Program-made: the position numbers and the translations under genes
Notes under the pieces: generated by a model
Database searches by the model: none
Told to the model about the DNA's origin: nothing
Seen by the model: only the letters and a program-made list of their open reading frames with translations
Source of the DNA: Chrysochromulina parva
Lineage: Eukaryota > Haptophyta > Prymnesiales > Chrysochromulinaceae
Direction: 5' to 3'
Assembly (NCBI GenBank): GCA_002887195.1
Contig: PJAB01000844.1
Coordinates: forward strand, 1 to 19,880
Length of the DNA stretch: 19,880 bases
Shown here: positions 1 to 7,646 of the stretch, piece by piece
Position numbering within the stretch: the first letter of the stretch is position 1
Layout of the letters: each line of letters opens with the position of its first letter

Positions 1-33
1 ATTTTGAACGGTCGCGAACGTGGGAGGATTTCA

Positions 34-63
34 GTATCTCCTTCCAAAAAAGGAAGGAGATAC
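34..63. repeat. Perfect inverted repeat (12-bp arms, 6-nt A loop)
   Basis: GTATCTCCTTCC at 34-45 is followed by AAAAAA and then by its exact reverse complement GGAAGGAGATAC at 52-63. The RNA of either strand could form a 12-bp stem with a six-nucleotide loop. It lies downstream of the minus-strand gene ending at 198, so it may sit in that gene's 3' region or inside an extra 3' exon. Function is unknown; it could be a structured 3' UTR element or a small-RNA hairpin. Confidence 0.8.
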
Positions 64-197
64 GGAGCGCGAGCCCCGCTTCCGAATTATCCGTTCTGAA
101 AAGGGCTGGGAATGCAGTGGTCTTGAGTCCGTTGTGTTTCCAGGTATGCCAGATATGAGATAAGCATAACGGCGGCAAGCACCGAGCGGCCGTATCC

Positions 198-824
198 TCA
201 CTTGGTATACAGCACGGCGCGCACAGTACAATCCGATGTGAGTGACCGGCCTATGGCCTTTCGGCGGGGCGGCGGCACGATTTGCAGCCGACGGGGCTCG
301 CGGCTCCTGCAGTACTCCTGCCACACATAGAAACTATACCAATCTTCGTAGTATTCGGGTGAGTACAGGTAGCCATCGTTGGAGTCGTCGTTGGACGGGC
401 GCGGCACCGCCCGGACCACGCGGACGATGGGGTCGCGGATGGCTTGCAAGTCTGATGGCGCGGACGGGTGCAGCTGGCTGTGCGACTGCAGCTGCACCAG
501 GGCTTCGGTCGCCGCAGCGGGTGGCGTGGAGGAGTTAACGACGCGGCGAGAGCTTGCCATAGCGGATGCCGCCACAGGTACCGACTGCATCGTGGTTGCC
601 GACAGAGGGCGTGCTTGCTGCTGCTTTTGCTGCGCTGTCATCATCGCATCCATCAGCTGGCCTAAAGAGAATGTTGGCGTGTTGGATGGCGTCGTCGAGC
701 GTGCGGCGGCCAGTGCGGCAGCCGGTGCGGCGGCCGCAAGGCGGCGCCTATCGTCGGCGAGCGCCTGCTTCACAGCTGCTAACGACGGCGAGTCGCGCTG
801 CGACCAAGGAGAGTACGCGGACAT
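198..824 (-). CDS. Hypothetical low-complexity protein with aromatic-rich C-terminal patch
   Basis: I do not recognise this 208-residue protein. The N-terminal two thirds are rich in Ala, Ser, Gln and Thr, with a QQKQQQ stretch near residue 65, and look disordered. The C-terminal third contains a dense aromatic and acidic patch (about residues 150-175: many Tyr and Trp with Glu and Asp) followed by a basic stretch, unlike random shadow translation. The start is the ATG at 824-822. The stop TGA lies inside a good splice-donor sequence (minus strand GTGAGG from 201), so the true C terminus may be spliced onward: a candidate acceptor (CCTTTTCAG) lies further downstream, and the frame after it stays open to the window edge. 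It is head-to-head with the gene at 1022. Whether this is a real gene is uncertain. Confidence 0.45.
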   Translation of the reverse strand: MSAYSPWSQRDSPSLAAVKQALADDRRRLAAAAPAAALAAARSTTPSNTPTFSLGQLMDAMMTAQQKQQQARPLSATTMQSVPVAASAMASSRRVVNSSTPPAAATEALVQLQSHSQLHPSAPSDLQAIRDPIVRVVRAVPRPSNDDSNDGYLYSPEYYEDWYSFYVWQEYCRSREPRRLQIVPPPRRKAIGRSLTSDCTVRAVLYTK

Positions 825-1021
825 CAGTCTCCTCTCGAGTGACGAGTGATTGAGTGTAGGAAAAACAGGACACTCGAACTACATGACTTCACCCACCAGA
901 TGGACCCCCCCCTCTCGCGTGTCCTTTACAGCTCAACACTTGCACTACCGGACCACTCGCGAAGGTCAAACTCGTCCAAGTTTGGCAAACTTTCTCGTGG
1001 CTCGCCATCGAAGCCGGCATC
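825..1021. promoter_or_regulatory. Divergent intergenic region, putative bidirectional promoter
   Basis: These 197 bp separate the start codons of the minus-strand gene at 824 and the plus-strand gene at 1022. No TATA box or known motif is evident. A run of eight C lies around 905-912. The promoter role is inferred only from the head-to-head layout. Confidence 0.4.
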
Positions 1022-1472
1022 ATGCCGCCCAAGGAAGAGAAGCCACAAGTTGTGGCGTGCTTCGCGCCGGGCAAAGGGCAGCTCGGCTCTGTTGGCATGG
1101 GGTTTATGGAGGCTTACGCCGAACTGAGCGAGTCCATTATCGATGTCGACTCTGGCGAGAAGATGGAGGCGTACCTCGACAAAAAGCAGCTCGTGAACGG
1201 TGTGCAACGCTTGCGGAGACGTCAAAATGCGCCGCCGCACGTGCTACCGCACGTGCCACCCCGCACACGCCGCCGCACGCCCCAGGCGCTGCTGCTGTCT
1301 GCTGCCGATGCTCTCAATGATGACACGGCTTTGCTCCTCTCTCACGCCTGCCCAATGTCCCTTGATATTGTGCCGTGGTCCTTCACACGCCGCAGACATT
1401 AAGCACGGCAAGCTACGCCCGCTCACGATCGAGCACATCCCATACGTGTTCGCCGCCGATAAGAAGAAGTGA
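1022..1472 (+). CDS. Small conserved-looking protein, 84 aa, two exons
   Basis: Exon 1 is 1022-1199 and exon 2 is 1396-1472, separated by a GT-AG intron. Without splicing the frame runs into a low-complexity Arg/Pro/His/Cys tail. With splicing the split codon G|AC gives Asp, and the protein ends in a compact sequence with the terminus AADKKK. The 84-residue product starts MPPKEEKPQVVACFAPGKG, has a Gly-rich turn (LGSVGMGFMEAY), and continues with a charged, helix-prone segment and the motif LRPLTIEHIPYVF. There is no signal peptide or membrane segment. I do not recognise the family. It looks like a globular, probably soluble small protein under coding constraint. The ATG is the first in frame after the divergent promoter region. 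Confidence 0.7.
1200..1395 (+). other. Spliceosomal intron (196 nt, phase 1)
   Basis: The donor is GTGTGC at 1200 and the acceptor is CACGCCGCAG ending at 1395. Exon 1 holds 178 nt, leaving one base that joins AC of exon 2 to form GAC. The intron is GC-rich and contains two copies of GCACGTGC (near 1238 and 1251). It is called by frame restoration and splice consensus, not by transcript evidence. Confidence 0.7.
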
Positions 1473-1951
1473 GCGCTTGGGACGGCGCTTGGCTGCAGGT
1501 CCGACACATCTTACCCGCTCTCGCGATCAAAACACGTATGGGCGTGGCCACGTGCGACCTTTGCAAACGTTCTGACTTTGTCAACCAGAACTTGGCCAAC
1601 CGTTTGTCAGCCCAGGGGGCGGCCTCATGGCATGTACCATGGCATGTCGCATTATCCATCAGTATGTGCAAGTGGTGGTCGAGTCATTGTAGGTCCATAC
1701 AATCAAGGCCGGTGAAAGGCCGGTGAGTTCAGACTCGCGCAGCACGCCAGCACCATCGGTTGCAGCACTCCGGTCATGGGACCTTCTGAATCAAGTTTCG
1801 GCACACCAAAATTAGAACAGAGGAAAAAGTTCACAAGTAAGCCCCAAAAAAACGTCCGACGAGACCCCACAGGAATCCTAATGGCCCCTGGGAGCCTGGA
1901 AGGCGTGCCTCCCTTGACAAGCTCGACCAGGAGTACGAGCGGAGCTAGGGT
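1473..1951. other. Intergenic region without a convincing gene
   Basis: This spans the 3' flank of the small spliced gene and the 5' flank of the cyclic-nucleotide-binding gene. It contains short direct repeats (CATGGCATGT twice near 1627-1647, GGCCGGTGA twice near 1708-1725). An open stretch from 1776 to 1949 ends at a good donor (AGG|GTATGT) and could in principle be spliced in phase to 2030, but its codons lack the G/C third-position bias of the neighbouring gene. Confidence 0.5.
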
Positions 1952-3637
1952 ATGTCGTACTCCTGGCGCACGTATGAGCGAGTCCCGGGCGCACTCTCCT
2001 CGTTCGCACATGCGGACAAGGTCGCTCAGATTAAGGTCACCGAGGTATTGCCCTATCCCAAGCCACTGAGCCATCGTGGCAAGAAGCCGGTCGAGGTGAT
2101 GCAGAAGGCGATCAAAAAGTGCGTGCTTTTTGAAGGGCTGTCGACGCACGAAGTGAGATTCGTGCTGCAAACGGCCCGGCCCTTAGAAGCAGCAGAGGGC
2201 GACATCTTGTACAATCAGGGAGACGCGCGTAGCTTCTTCTACCTGGTGCACACGGGTACCTTCCGCGCAGAGTGCAGCACCGCAGACGGCATCCGCAAGG
2301 CGCGCGATTATGGACCGCTGGATAATTTTGGTGCATGCGAGCTGCTGAGCCCGATGGGCGGGCGGACGTGCTCCGTGCGCGCGCTCAGTCCTGGCAAGTT
2401 GTGGGCGATCCCAATGCAGGCAGTGCATGTCAAGCTGCGCATTCCGCCTCCGCTGTCAGATCCAGGCCTGTTAGAGTTTTGCCGCCAGGTGAAGCTCTTC
2501 CAGGACATCTCAGTCGAGCGGCTCAAGCAGCTATGCCGAGGTGCGGTGCAGTACCAGGTCGCACATAAGGAATCTGTCTTCGAGGCGGGCGAGGAGGCCA
2601 CGGCCATCTATGCGCTGCGCAGTGGCGTGCTCGTTACGTCTCGAAATGAGTCCGACTTCTCGGTGACGATGACGCCCCCCGAGTCATTCGGCGAGTCTGC
2701 GCTCTTCCCCGAAGAGGAGCAGCGCGTGCGCGGCGCTGCCGTCTTGGCAGGCGTCGGGGGAGCCGTAGTCGTGCGCTGGCAAGTCTCGGCGATTGAGACC
2801 CTCATTGGCTTCGAGCTGCAGGCGGCGAGCTTGAGGCTCTTCAATCGGAAGATGCTCGAAACGGTCACGTTGGCCAAGCGGCCCCTTGTCGACGGCATGG
2901 ACAAGGACGACATGGATTCTTTGGTAGGGTTGATGGTGCGATGTTCATTTAAGGAAGGCGCCCGGATCGCTCTCGAAGGTGAGTTCGATGCCACCTTCTT
3001 CATCATCGAATCCGGAGAAGCGGTGGTCCACAAGGGCACTCACGCCGTGATGGACTCTAGGTCAGAGATTCTCACCCTCAAGCGTGGCGACTGCTTTGGC
3101 GAGCAGGCTCTCGCGCCTCCCGAAAAGCTCAAGCGTACCAAGCGCAAGGCGAGCATCGTCTCGAAGGGACCACAGAACGTGGTGTGCCTCGCGCTCACGC
3201 CCGAGATATTCCACAGCGTGCAGCACGGCTCGTTTCGCAGCTGGTCACGACAGCTAGCGGCCGACATTGCGGCCACGGCAGTGGGTGGCATCGACTCGGC
3301 CGTTTCGGCCAAGGGGGGCGGCGCCTCCTTATCATCAGAATCCAAGGGCCAGAACAAGCCCGGCAGGCCCAGCGCTCCGGCCGCTCAGAATCTCCAGGGC
3401 GCGCTTGAGGTAGCACCCACGCCGCTCGCCGCTCCGCCGCCACCAAGCCTGCCGCCGCCACTGCCGTCGGAGCCACTCGCGAGTAGTAGGCCTCGTGTGA
3501 GCGCTCGAGGCAGCCCTGCGAGCGCACGGAAACGCGCCGACTCTCAGCAGAAGCTGCAGGGATCCGCGTCCACTTCAACCGCGTCAAATTCGTCCAATTC
3601 AACCTCATCAGCATCTTCAGTTATGCAAGTGTTGTGA
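1952..3637 (+). CDS. Protein with three tandem cyclic-nucleotide-binding domains
   Basis: The 561-residue protein carries three cNMP-binding folds like those of PKA regulatory subunits and PKG: about 58-165, 178-300 and 303-425. Phosphate-binding cassettes are visible in each. Domain B has FGESAL (246-251) with Arg260, and domain C has FGEQAL (382-387) with Arg398, so both keep the ribose-contacting Glu and the phosphate-contacting Arg. Domain A reads FGACELL (126-132): the Glu is replaced by Ala although Arg138 remains, so binding there is doubtful. There is no kinase, channel, GEF or dimerisation/docking domain and no PKA-type inhibitor site that I can see. Residues 430-561 are a Ser/Pro/Ala-rich, probably disordered tail. 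The protein should be a soluble cAMP/cGMP sensor or adaptor. The start at 1952 is preferred because codons right after it share the gene's G/C third-position bias; a spliced alternative start at 1776 cannot be excluded. Confidence 0.85.
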   Translation: MSYSWRTYERVPGALSSFAHADKVAQIKVTEVLPYPKPLSHRGKKPVEVMQKAIKKCVLFEGLSTHEVRFVLQTARPLEAAEGDILYNQGDARSFFYLVHTGTFRAECSTADGIRKARDYGPLDNFGACELLSPMGGRTCSVRALSPGKLWAIPMQAVHVKLRIPPPLSDPGLLEFCRQVKLFQDISVERLKQLCRGAVQYQVAHKESVFEAGEEATAIYALRSGVLVTSRNESDFSVTMTPPESFGESALFPEEEQRVRGAAVLAGVGGAVVVRWQVSAIETLIGFELQAASLRLFNRKMLETVTLAKRPLVDGMDKDDMDSLVGLMVRCSFKEGARIALEGEFDATFFIIESGEAVVHKGTHAVMDSRSEILTLKRGDCFGEQALAPPEKLKRTKRKASIVSKGPQNVVCLALTPEIFHSVQHGSFRSWSRQLAADIAATAVGGIDSAVSAKGGGASLSSESKGQNKPGRPSAPAAQNLQGALEVAPTPLAAPPPPSLPPPLPSEPLASSRPRVSARGSPASARKRADSQQKLQGSASTSTASNSSNSTSSASSVMQVL

Positions 3638-4403
3638 GTCTTGCATCGCTTCCTCGAAGGCCGCCGAGATCCTCGTGGCGAGCTGGCTGCTCCCTCGCGA
3701 GATCGGTCCGCGAGATCCTCTCTTCTTCCGCGCTTTCACCCAGCCCCCATCAGCGCCCACGCACAGTGGACCCGAGCGCGCGAGGCGTTAATACACCCCC
3801 TAGCCCCCCTTATAATATTAATAAGTACGAAATGCCGTGGAGTCGCGGAAATGTTTTTGTCTTTTGAGATTTGAGGGACACGCGGATCAGCGCCGTGCGG
3901 ACACCGTGGACCACCGTCCGCGGGGCGACCGCGGGGCGATCGGTCGCGCGGCGGCGCGAGACGGCCACCTCAAGGCCCAACCCCAAGCGCCCAAGCGGTC
4001 GACCAAGCGGGCGCCGCGGGCCCTCGCCCGGCGTGACCCGGTGGCCCCGGAGCCGGACTGCCGGACCCGCGGACGTTTGATTCCGCATTCCCGCAAATCC
4101 GCACTAAATCCGCACCCTCCGTCTCGTTGTATCCATTACCATACCGCTTATTACAGCGGTTAAACAGCGGTTCGATACAATTCGATACAGCGGTACCTGC
4201 ACCCCCGAAGCCGCCGATCGGCAAGGTAGCGCAACGCGCGGGAACGCGCTCCTTCTGGGGAGAGCACAGAGTGACGCAGACAGCGTAGGCGAAGAGCGTA
4301 GAGAGCGGTTGCCCTTGATCGGATTGCGGATCCTGAGGCTTCGCGACCGTCGCCATCTCTTACCGACACGGTGAGAGCTTTCGAGCATGCGCGGCGCGAA
4401 GGA
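3638..4403. other. Gene-free convergent region, GC-rich with an AT-rich island
   Basis: This lies between the convergent stops of the cyclic-nucleotide-binding gene and the coiled-coil gene. It holds an AT-rich island (about 3808-3832, containing TTATAATATTAATAAG), then an extremely GC-rich block (about 3880-4080) with a perfect tandem duplication of CCGCGGGGCGA (3918-3939), then a block of short repeats at 4153-4194. Open frames here are short, Arg/Pro-rich and overlap on both strands, as expected of high-GC noncoding DNA. No RNA gene was recognised. Confidence 0.6.
4153..4194. repeat. Short direct repeats ACAGCGGT (x3) and TTCGATACA (x2)
   Basis: ACAGCGGT occurs at 4153-4160, 4164-4171 and 4187-4194. 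TTCGATACA occurs at 4171-4179 and 4181-4189. The cluster lies in the convergent intergenic region near the 3' end of the minus-strand coiled-coil gene. Function is unknown. Confidence 0.75.
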
Positions 4404-7001
4404 TCATACCAGGGCCGGCACACCCCACCAGCTTCGCAGTGCTCGTCCGTGGACAGCCCTCCGCCGCGGCTGCGGCGAAGGTTTGCACGGGGTGGAGGTG
4501 GGAAAGAACCCGAATCCGGCCGGCAGGTCGGTAAGGGCCCAGCCAGAAGGGAGTTTGGGCAACGGCGCCAGACGCATCTGCGGCCAGAGCTCGGTGTCAG
4601 CAAAGCCCGGTCGCCTCTCGGCCTTGAGCATGGCAATTGGGCTGAGCGCCACGAGCATCGCCGCAATCACGACGAGTATCGCACTCTTCCGCAGCCCGAA
4701 GCGTCGGCGGCCGGCAGCCATGGCCTGGGCCGAGCGCCATGCCGAGCGCAGGCTCGGCCAGACGATGCTCACACGCTCGGCGGCTGCAGACGAGTTGGTC
4801 GCAGAGAGGCGGCGCTCGGCGTCTGGAGAGCGCAACACACGCGCCAGGAAGGGGCTGTGCGTGGCTATCAGGCCAAATGAGTGGCTGGGGCCGTCGAGCA
4901 TACTGATCGTGGATTGGGGCGAAAGTGCCTCCGGGCTCGGCACGTTGAGGCACTCTCCCCAGTTGGGTTCGCTCTCATCTCCCATCTTAGGGCTGTTCTT
5001 GTTGAGGCCGTCTGGCAGTCCGTGGGGTGCCTTCTGAAGGTGGCTCCGCTCGTTGAGGCAGTCACGGACTGAAGGCTTGTGCAGCGCGCCGACGGCGGTG
5101 CGGCCGCGGCGTCCAGAGGGGGGCGGCGCTCGCGAGGGTAGTGCGCCGAGACGCAGTATCGCCGACGGCGCCCCGACATGGAGCGGTGCCGTCAGCGGCG
5201 CGGCGCTCCTCAAGACCACGTCTGCCTCGACCGGCACCGTCTCAGACAAGGCAGCCGTGCCATCGCCAGGGCTGCTGGCAAGTCCAGCGCTGTCACGCGA
5301 GGGCTCACTCGTGCCATGACTGGCCGCATTGTCGGGCGGCGAGACGGGGCGGCGGCGGTGCCCCTCTCCCTCTCCGGGTTCCCTCTTCCCCCTGCCCCTC
5401 TCCCTCTCCCTCTCCGGTACCCATCCCTCTTCCTCGTCGCTGCTCTCGTCCTGACCGTGGTGGCCGATCAAGAAGCGCCGCTTGGCGATGGCAGCGGCGA
5501 GGTCCATCGCCAGCTGGCCATGCCCATGGAGCTGGCGGCCACCCACGTGGGCACACGCCTCATCAGAGCGCCGTTCGATATTGCGGCAGCTTGTCCGGCA
5601 ACTGTCGACACCACTGCTCGCGCGCCCGTGGCGTGCACGAATCTCATCGAATAGCGCGACGTGCAAAGCCGCAGTTCGTTCTGGAGTTGCAACCTGCGAG
5701 GCTGTGCCGACCGTTGGGGAAGCGCGCACGACGAATGGCGCAACCTTTGGTTGGGGCGGCTCGGGGGCACGGGCAGCAAGCAGGTGCTCAATGGTCGCAC
5801 GTGCACTGATGCGCGCCGGGGCAGTGGCAGCGGCGGCGTCCTCGCTGTGCGCAGCGAAAAAGGCCCAGGACCTGGGCCACAGCGCAGCTACCTCTGCCAA
5901 CGGGGCAATCTTTGCCGGTGCGGTGCTCGGCGCTGGGGCTGCGCGAGCGAGAACAGCAGCCTCAACGCGCGATGGTGAATGCTCCGGTGAGGAGGCAGGC
6001 GCGGAGCACATGGTGCTGGGCGCACCCGGGGATGTGGGCGTTGTGCTGGGCGAGCATGGGGTCGTGGGCGTTGTCGTGGGCGAGGAGCGACCGCTCGCAG
6101 CCCGGCTTCGACGTGGTGGCGGCGGCGGGGGTGGCGAAGGCGGCAAGTCGACGGATTTCTCGAGGCTGTGACGGCGCTCAGCGACCGAAGGCCCCCGTTG
6201 GAGCTCGGCTTCCTCCACAATGGGCACGGCCGCGACGCCCGTGCACGACGAGGATGAGGGCGGGAGGAGGACGAGGGAGGCTGACTCACGGCTCGGACTG
6301 ACTGGCACGCGGTACTCCTGCATCGTCTCGCGTAACGTGCGGCGCATGCTCTCCCCTAAGAACGTCTCGGCCCACTCTTTCTCGCGCTGCCAAGTGCTTG
6401 CCCATGTAGATTGTGCCTCGGCTACCGCTGCGAGCATGTCCTGGCGGAACCGCTGCATCTCCAACCGGTGCGCATGGGCCGCGGCCGCAATGGCAGCAGA
6501 GGCGGCTGCCTGCGCAGACGCTATCGCGTCGGCCTTCGCTTCGCTGCGGCGTCGATTCGCTCTTGCAGCGCTCAGCTCGAGCTCGCGCTCGTGCAGAGCA
6601 GCCTGCGAGGCTGCAAGCGCCTGCTGCAAGTCATGTGCACACTTGCGATATTCAGCCGCCTCCTTGGACACGGCAATGAGTGTGCGCAGCTCATCCACAC
6701 CGATTGCAACGGGAGGCTCGCGCATCTCCGCCTGCTCCAGCCATGCCTGCTGAACCGAACGAGGGTCACCAGGGGCATGCGTAGCATCGACTGACAGTCC
6801 TTCTCTGGCGCGAGCCCTGGGCCCCTCGGCAGAGAAGGACTGCGGCGCATCGACCGACAGATCATCTGCAGACTCCTCTGCCCGAGGGACCCGCGGCACC
6901 ATGCGCTTGACGGCAGCTGTGAACGAGTGGCTGCGCACCAGGTTGGATAGCATGCCGAAGCGCGTGTATGTCAGATGTGTCGGAGGGGCAGAAGTCGTCA
7001 T
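4404..7001 (-). CDS. Large coiled-coil, proline-rich protein with a C-terminal transmembrane segment
   Basis: I do not recognise a family. From the ATG at 7001 the product is 865 residues. Order of features: a basic N terminus; a long Ala/Glu/Arg-rich helix likely to form a coiled coil (about 102-228, ending in a Trp/Glu/Arg-rich part); a disordered Ser/Pro/Thr-rich middle containing a PPPPPPP run near 290 (a possible profilin or SH3 ligand); an alternating Arg/Glu stretch encoded by a pyrimidine-rich tract; and one hydrophobic segment (SAILVVIAAMLVALSPIAML, about 773-792) followed by 73 residues. The layout suggests a cytosolic coiled-coil tether anchored in a membrane by one late helix, with a short lumenal or external tail; this is inference. 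ATG at 6956 is an alternative start with G at -3. The frame is open further upstream but only from a GTG codon. Confidence 0.65.
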   Translation of the reverse strand: MTTSAPPTHLTYTRFGMLSNLVRSHSFTAAVKRMVPRVPRAEESADDLSVDAPQSFSAEGPRARAREGLSVDATHAPGDPRSVQQAWLEQAEMREPPVAIGVDELRTLIAVSKEAAEYRKCAHDLQQALAASQAALHERELELSAARANRRRSEAKADAIASAQAAASAAIAAAAHAHRLEMQRFRQDMLAAVAEAQSTWASTWQREKEWAETFLGESMRRTLRETMQEYRVPVSPSRESASLVLLPPSSSSCTGVAAVPIVEEAELQRGPSVAERRHSLEKSVDLPPSPPPPPPPRRSRAASGRSSPTTTPTTPCSPSTTPTSPGAPSTMCSAPASSPEHSPSRVEAAVLARAAPAPSTAPAKIAPLAEVAALWPRSWAFFAAHSEDAAAATAPARISARATIEHLLAARAPEPPQPKVAPFVVRASPTVGTASQVATPERTAALHVALFDEIRARHGRASSGVDSCRTSCRNIERRSDEACAHVGGRQLHGHGQLAMDLAAAIAKRRFLIGHHGQDESSDEEEGWVPERERERGRGKREPGEGEGHRRRPVSPPDNAASHGTSEPSRDSAGLASSPGDGTAALSETVPVEADVVLRSAAPLTAPLHVGAPSAILRLGALPSRAPPPSGRRGRTAVGALHKPSVRDCLNERSHLQKAPHGLPDGLNKNSPKMGDESEPNWGECLNVPSPEALSPQSTISMLDGPSHSFGLIATHSPFLARVLRSPDAERRLSATNSSAAAERVSIVWPSLRSAWRSAQAMAAGRRRFGLRKSAILVVIAAMLVALSPIAMLKAERRPGFADTELWPQMRLAPLPKLPSGWALTDLPAGFGFFPTSTPCKPSPQPRRRAVHGRALRSWWGVPALV
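5361..5434 (+). repeat. Pyrimidine-rich tract (CCCTCT repeats) inside the coiled-coil gene
   Basis: The plus strand is almost pure C/T for about 74 bp, built from CCCTCTCCCTCTCC-type repeats, interrupted by a few G and A. On the coding (minus) strand it is a purine tract encoding alternating Arg, Glu and Gly. Such mirror-like polypurine-polypyrimidine tracts can form triplex DNA and tend to vary in length. Confidence 0.75.
6795..6842. repeat. Perfect 13-bp inverted repeat flanked by near-identical direct repeats
   Basis: CAGTCCTTCTCTG (6795-6807) is repeated inverted as CAGAGAAGGACTG (6830-6842), with a 22-bp GC-rich spacer. The unit is bracketed by near-identical direct repeats: GCATCGACTGACAG at 6784-6797 (which overlaps the left arm by three bases) and GCATCGACCGACAG at 6847-6860. 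It lies in the N-terminal coding part of the coiled-coil gene, where the two direct repeats encode the duplicated peptide LSVDA. It may be a relic of a small insertion or a local duplication-inversion. Confidence 0.8.
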
Positions 7002-7646
7002 CGGCGCCAACGCCCAACACGCCACTGCCCGCAGAAAGAGAGCACGTCATCAAGAAAGTTTCCAAAGCGAGAACGAAAGTAGTGAAAAGCGAGAACGCCC
7101 TCCCCAGTGTTCTTTCACGATCCCTCCCCGGGGGGCCGGCGGATCTCCGGATACCGGATCTGCGCGGTCGGGGTCGCGGTGCGCGATTCGCTCGCTCCTA
7201 CGCTCCAGCGTCACGGGAAGCACCTCCGTCGCACGGCGGGGCCGGGGGCCGTACTGAGTTCGTACTGCACAATCTCAATTTATTGCTCGTGAGGTCGTCC
7301 GTTCTCGCTCCCTCGAGCGGCCGCCGGGGGAAAAGTTAGGCTGTCTTTTACTTGTAACTTGATAATACTGCAACACTTAACTGCAGCACACAGAGCAGAG
7401 CGAGAATGTGGCCTCCTTTGTCGCTGTCGATCGTGTCGGCAGCGCAAGCCCGCGCATTCGCAACGGAACGCGTCCAGCACGCCGGCGCACACGCACCCTG
7501 GCGGCCACACAAACACGTCATCCTTCATGCTTCATGCCTGTGATGTTGGGAGATTCACCCGTCTCTGGAGACCGGCCACCGCGCGCGCGCGCTCGATTTC
7601 TCCTATTGGCCTCTCACGACAGCCATTGCTAGTGGACTCCTTCCGC
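7002..7646. other. Gene-free region between tandem minus-strand genes
   Basis: This is upstream of the coiled-coil gene and downstream of the transporter gene, so it should hold the promoter of the first and the 3' UTR of the second. It contains a GC-rich block (about 7127-7250), a more AT-rich stretch (about 7335-7385, TTTTACTTGTAACTTGATAA) and a CGCGCGCGCGC run near 7580-7591. A plus-strand open frame running through its right part is the antisense shadow of the transporter gene. Nothing else was recognised. Confidence 0.55.

Noticed and set aside
1776..2029. Alternative first exon for the cyclic-nucleotide-binding gene (1776-1949 joined to 2030, donor GTATGT, acceptor CGCTCAG, in phase)
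   Set aside because: The splice sites and phase fit, but codons in 1776-1949 lack the G/C third-position bias seen directly after the ATG at 1952, so the unspliced start is preferred. Transcript data could reverse this.
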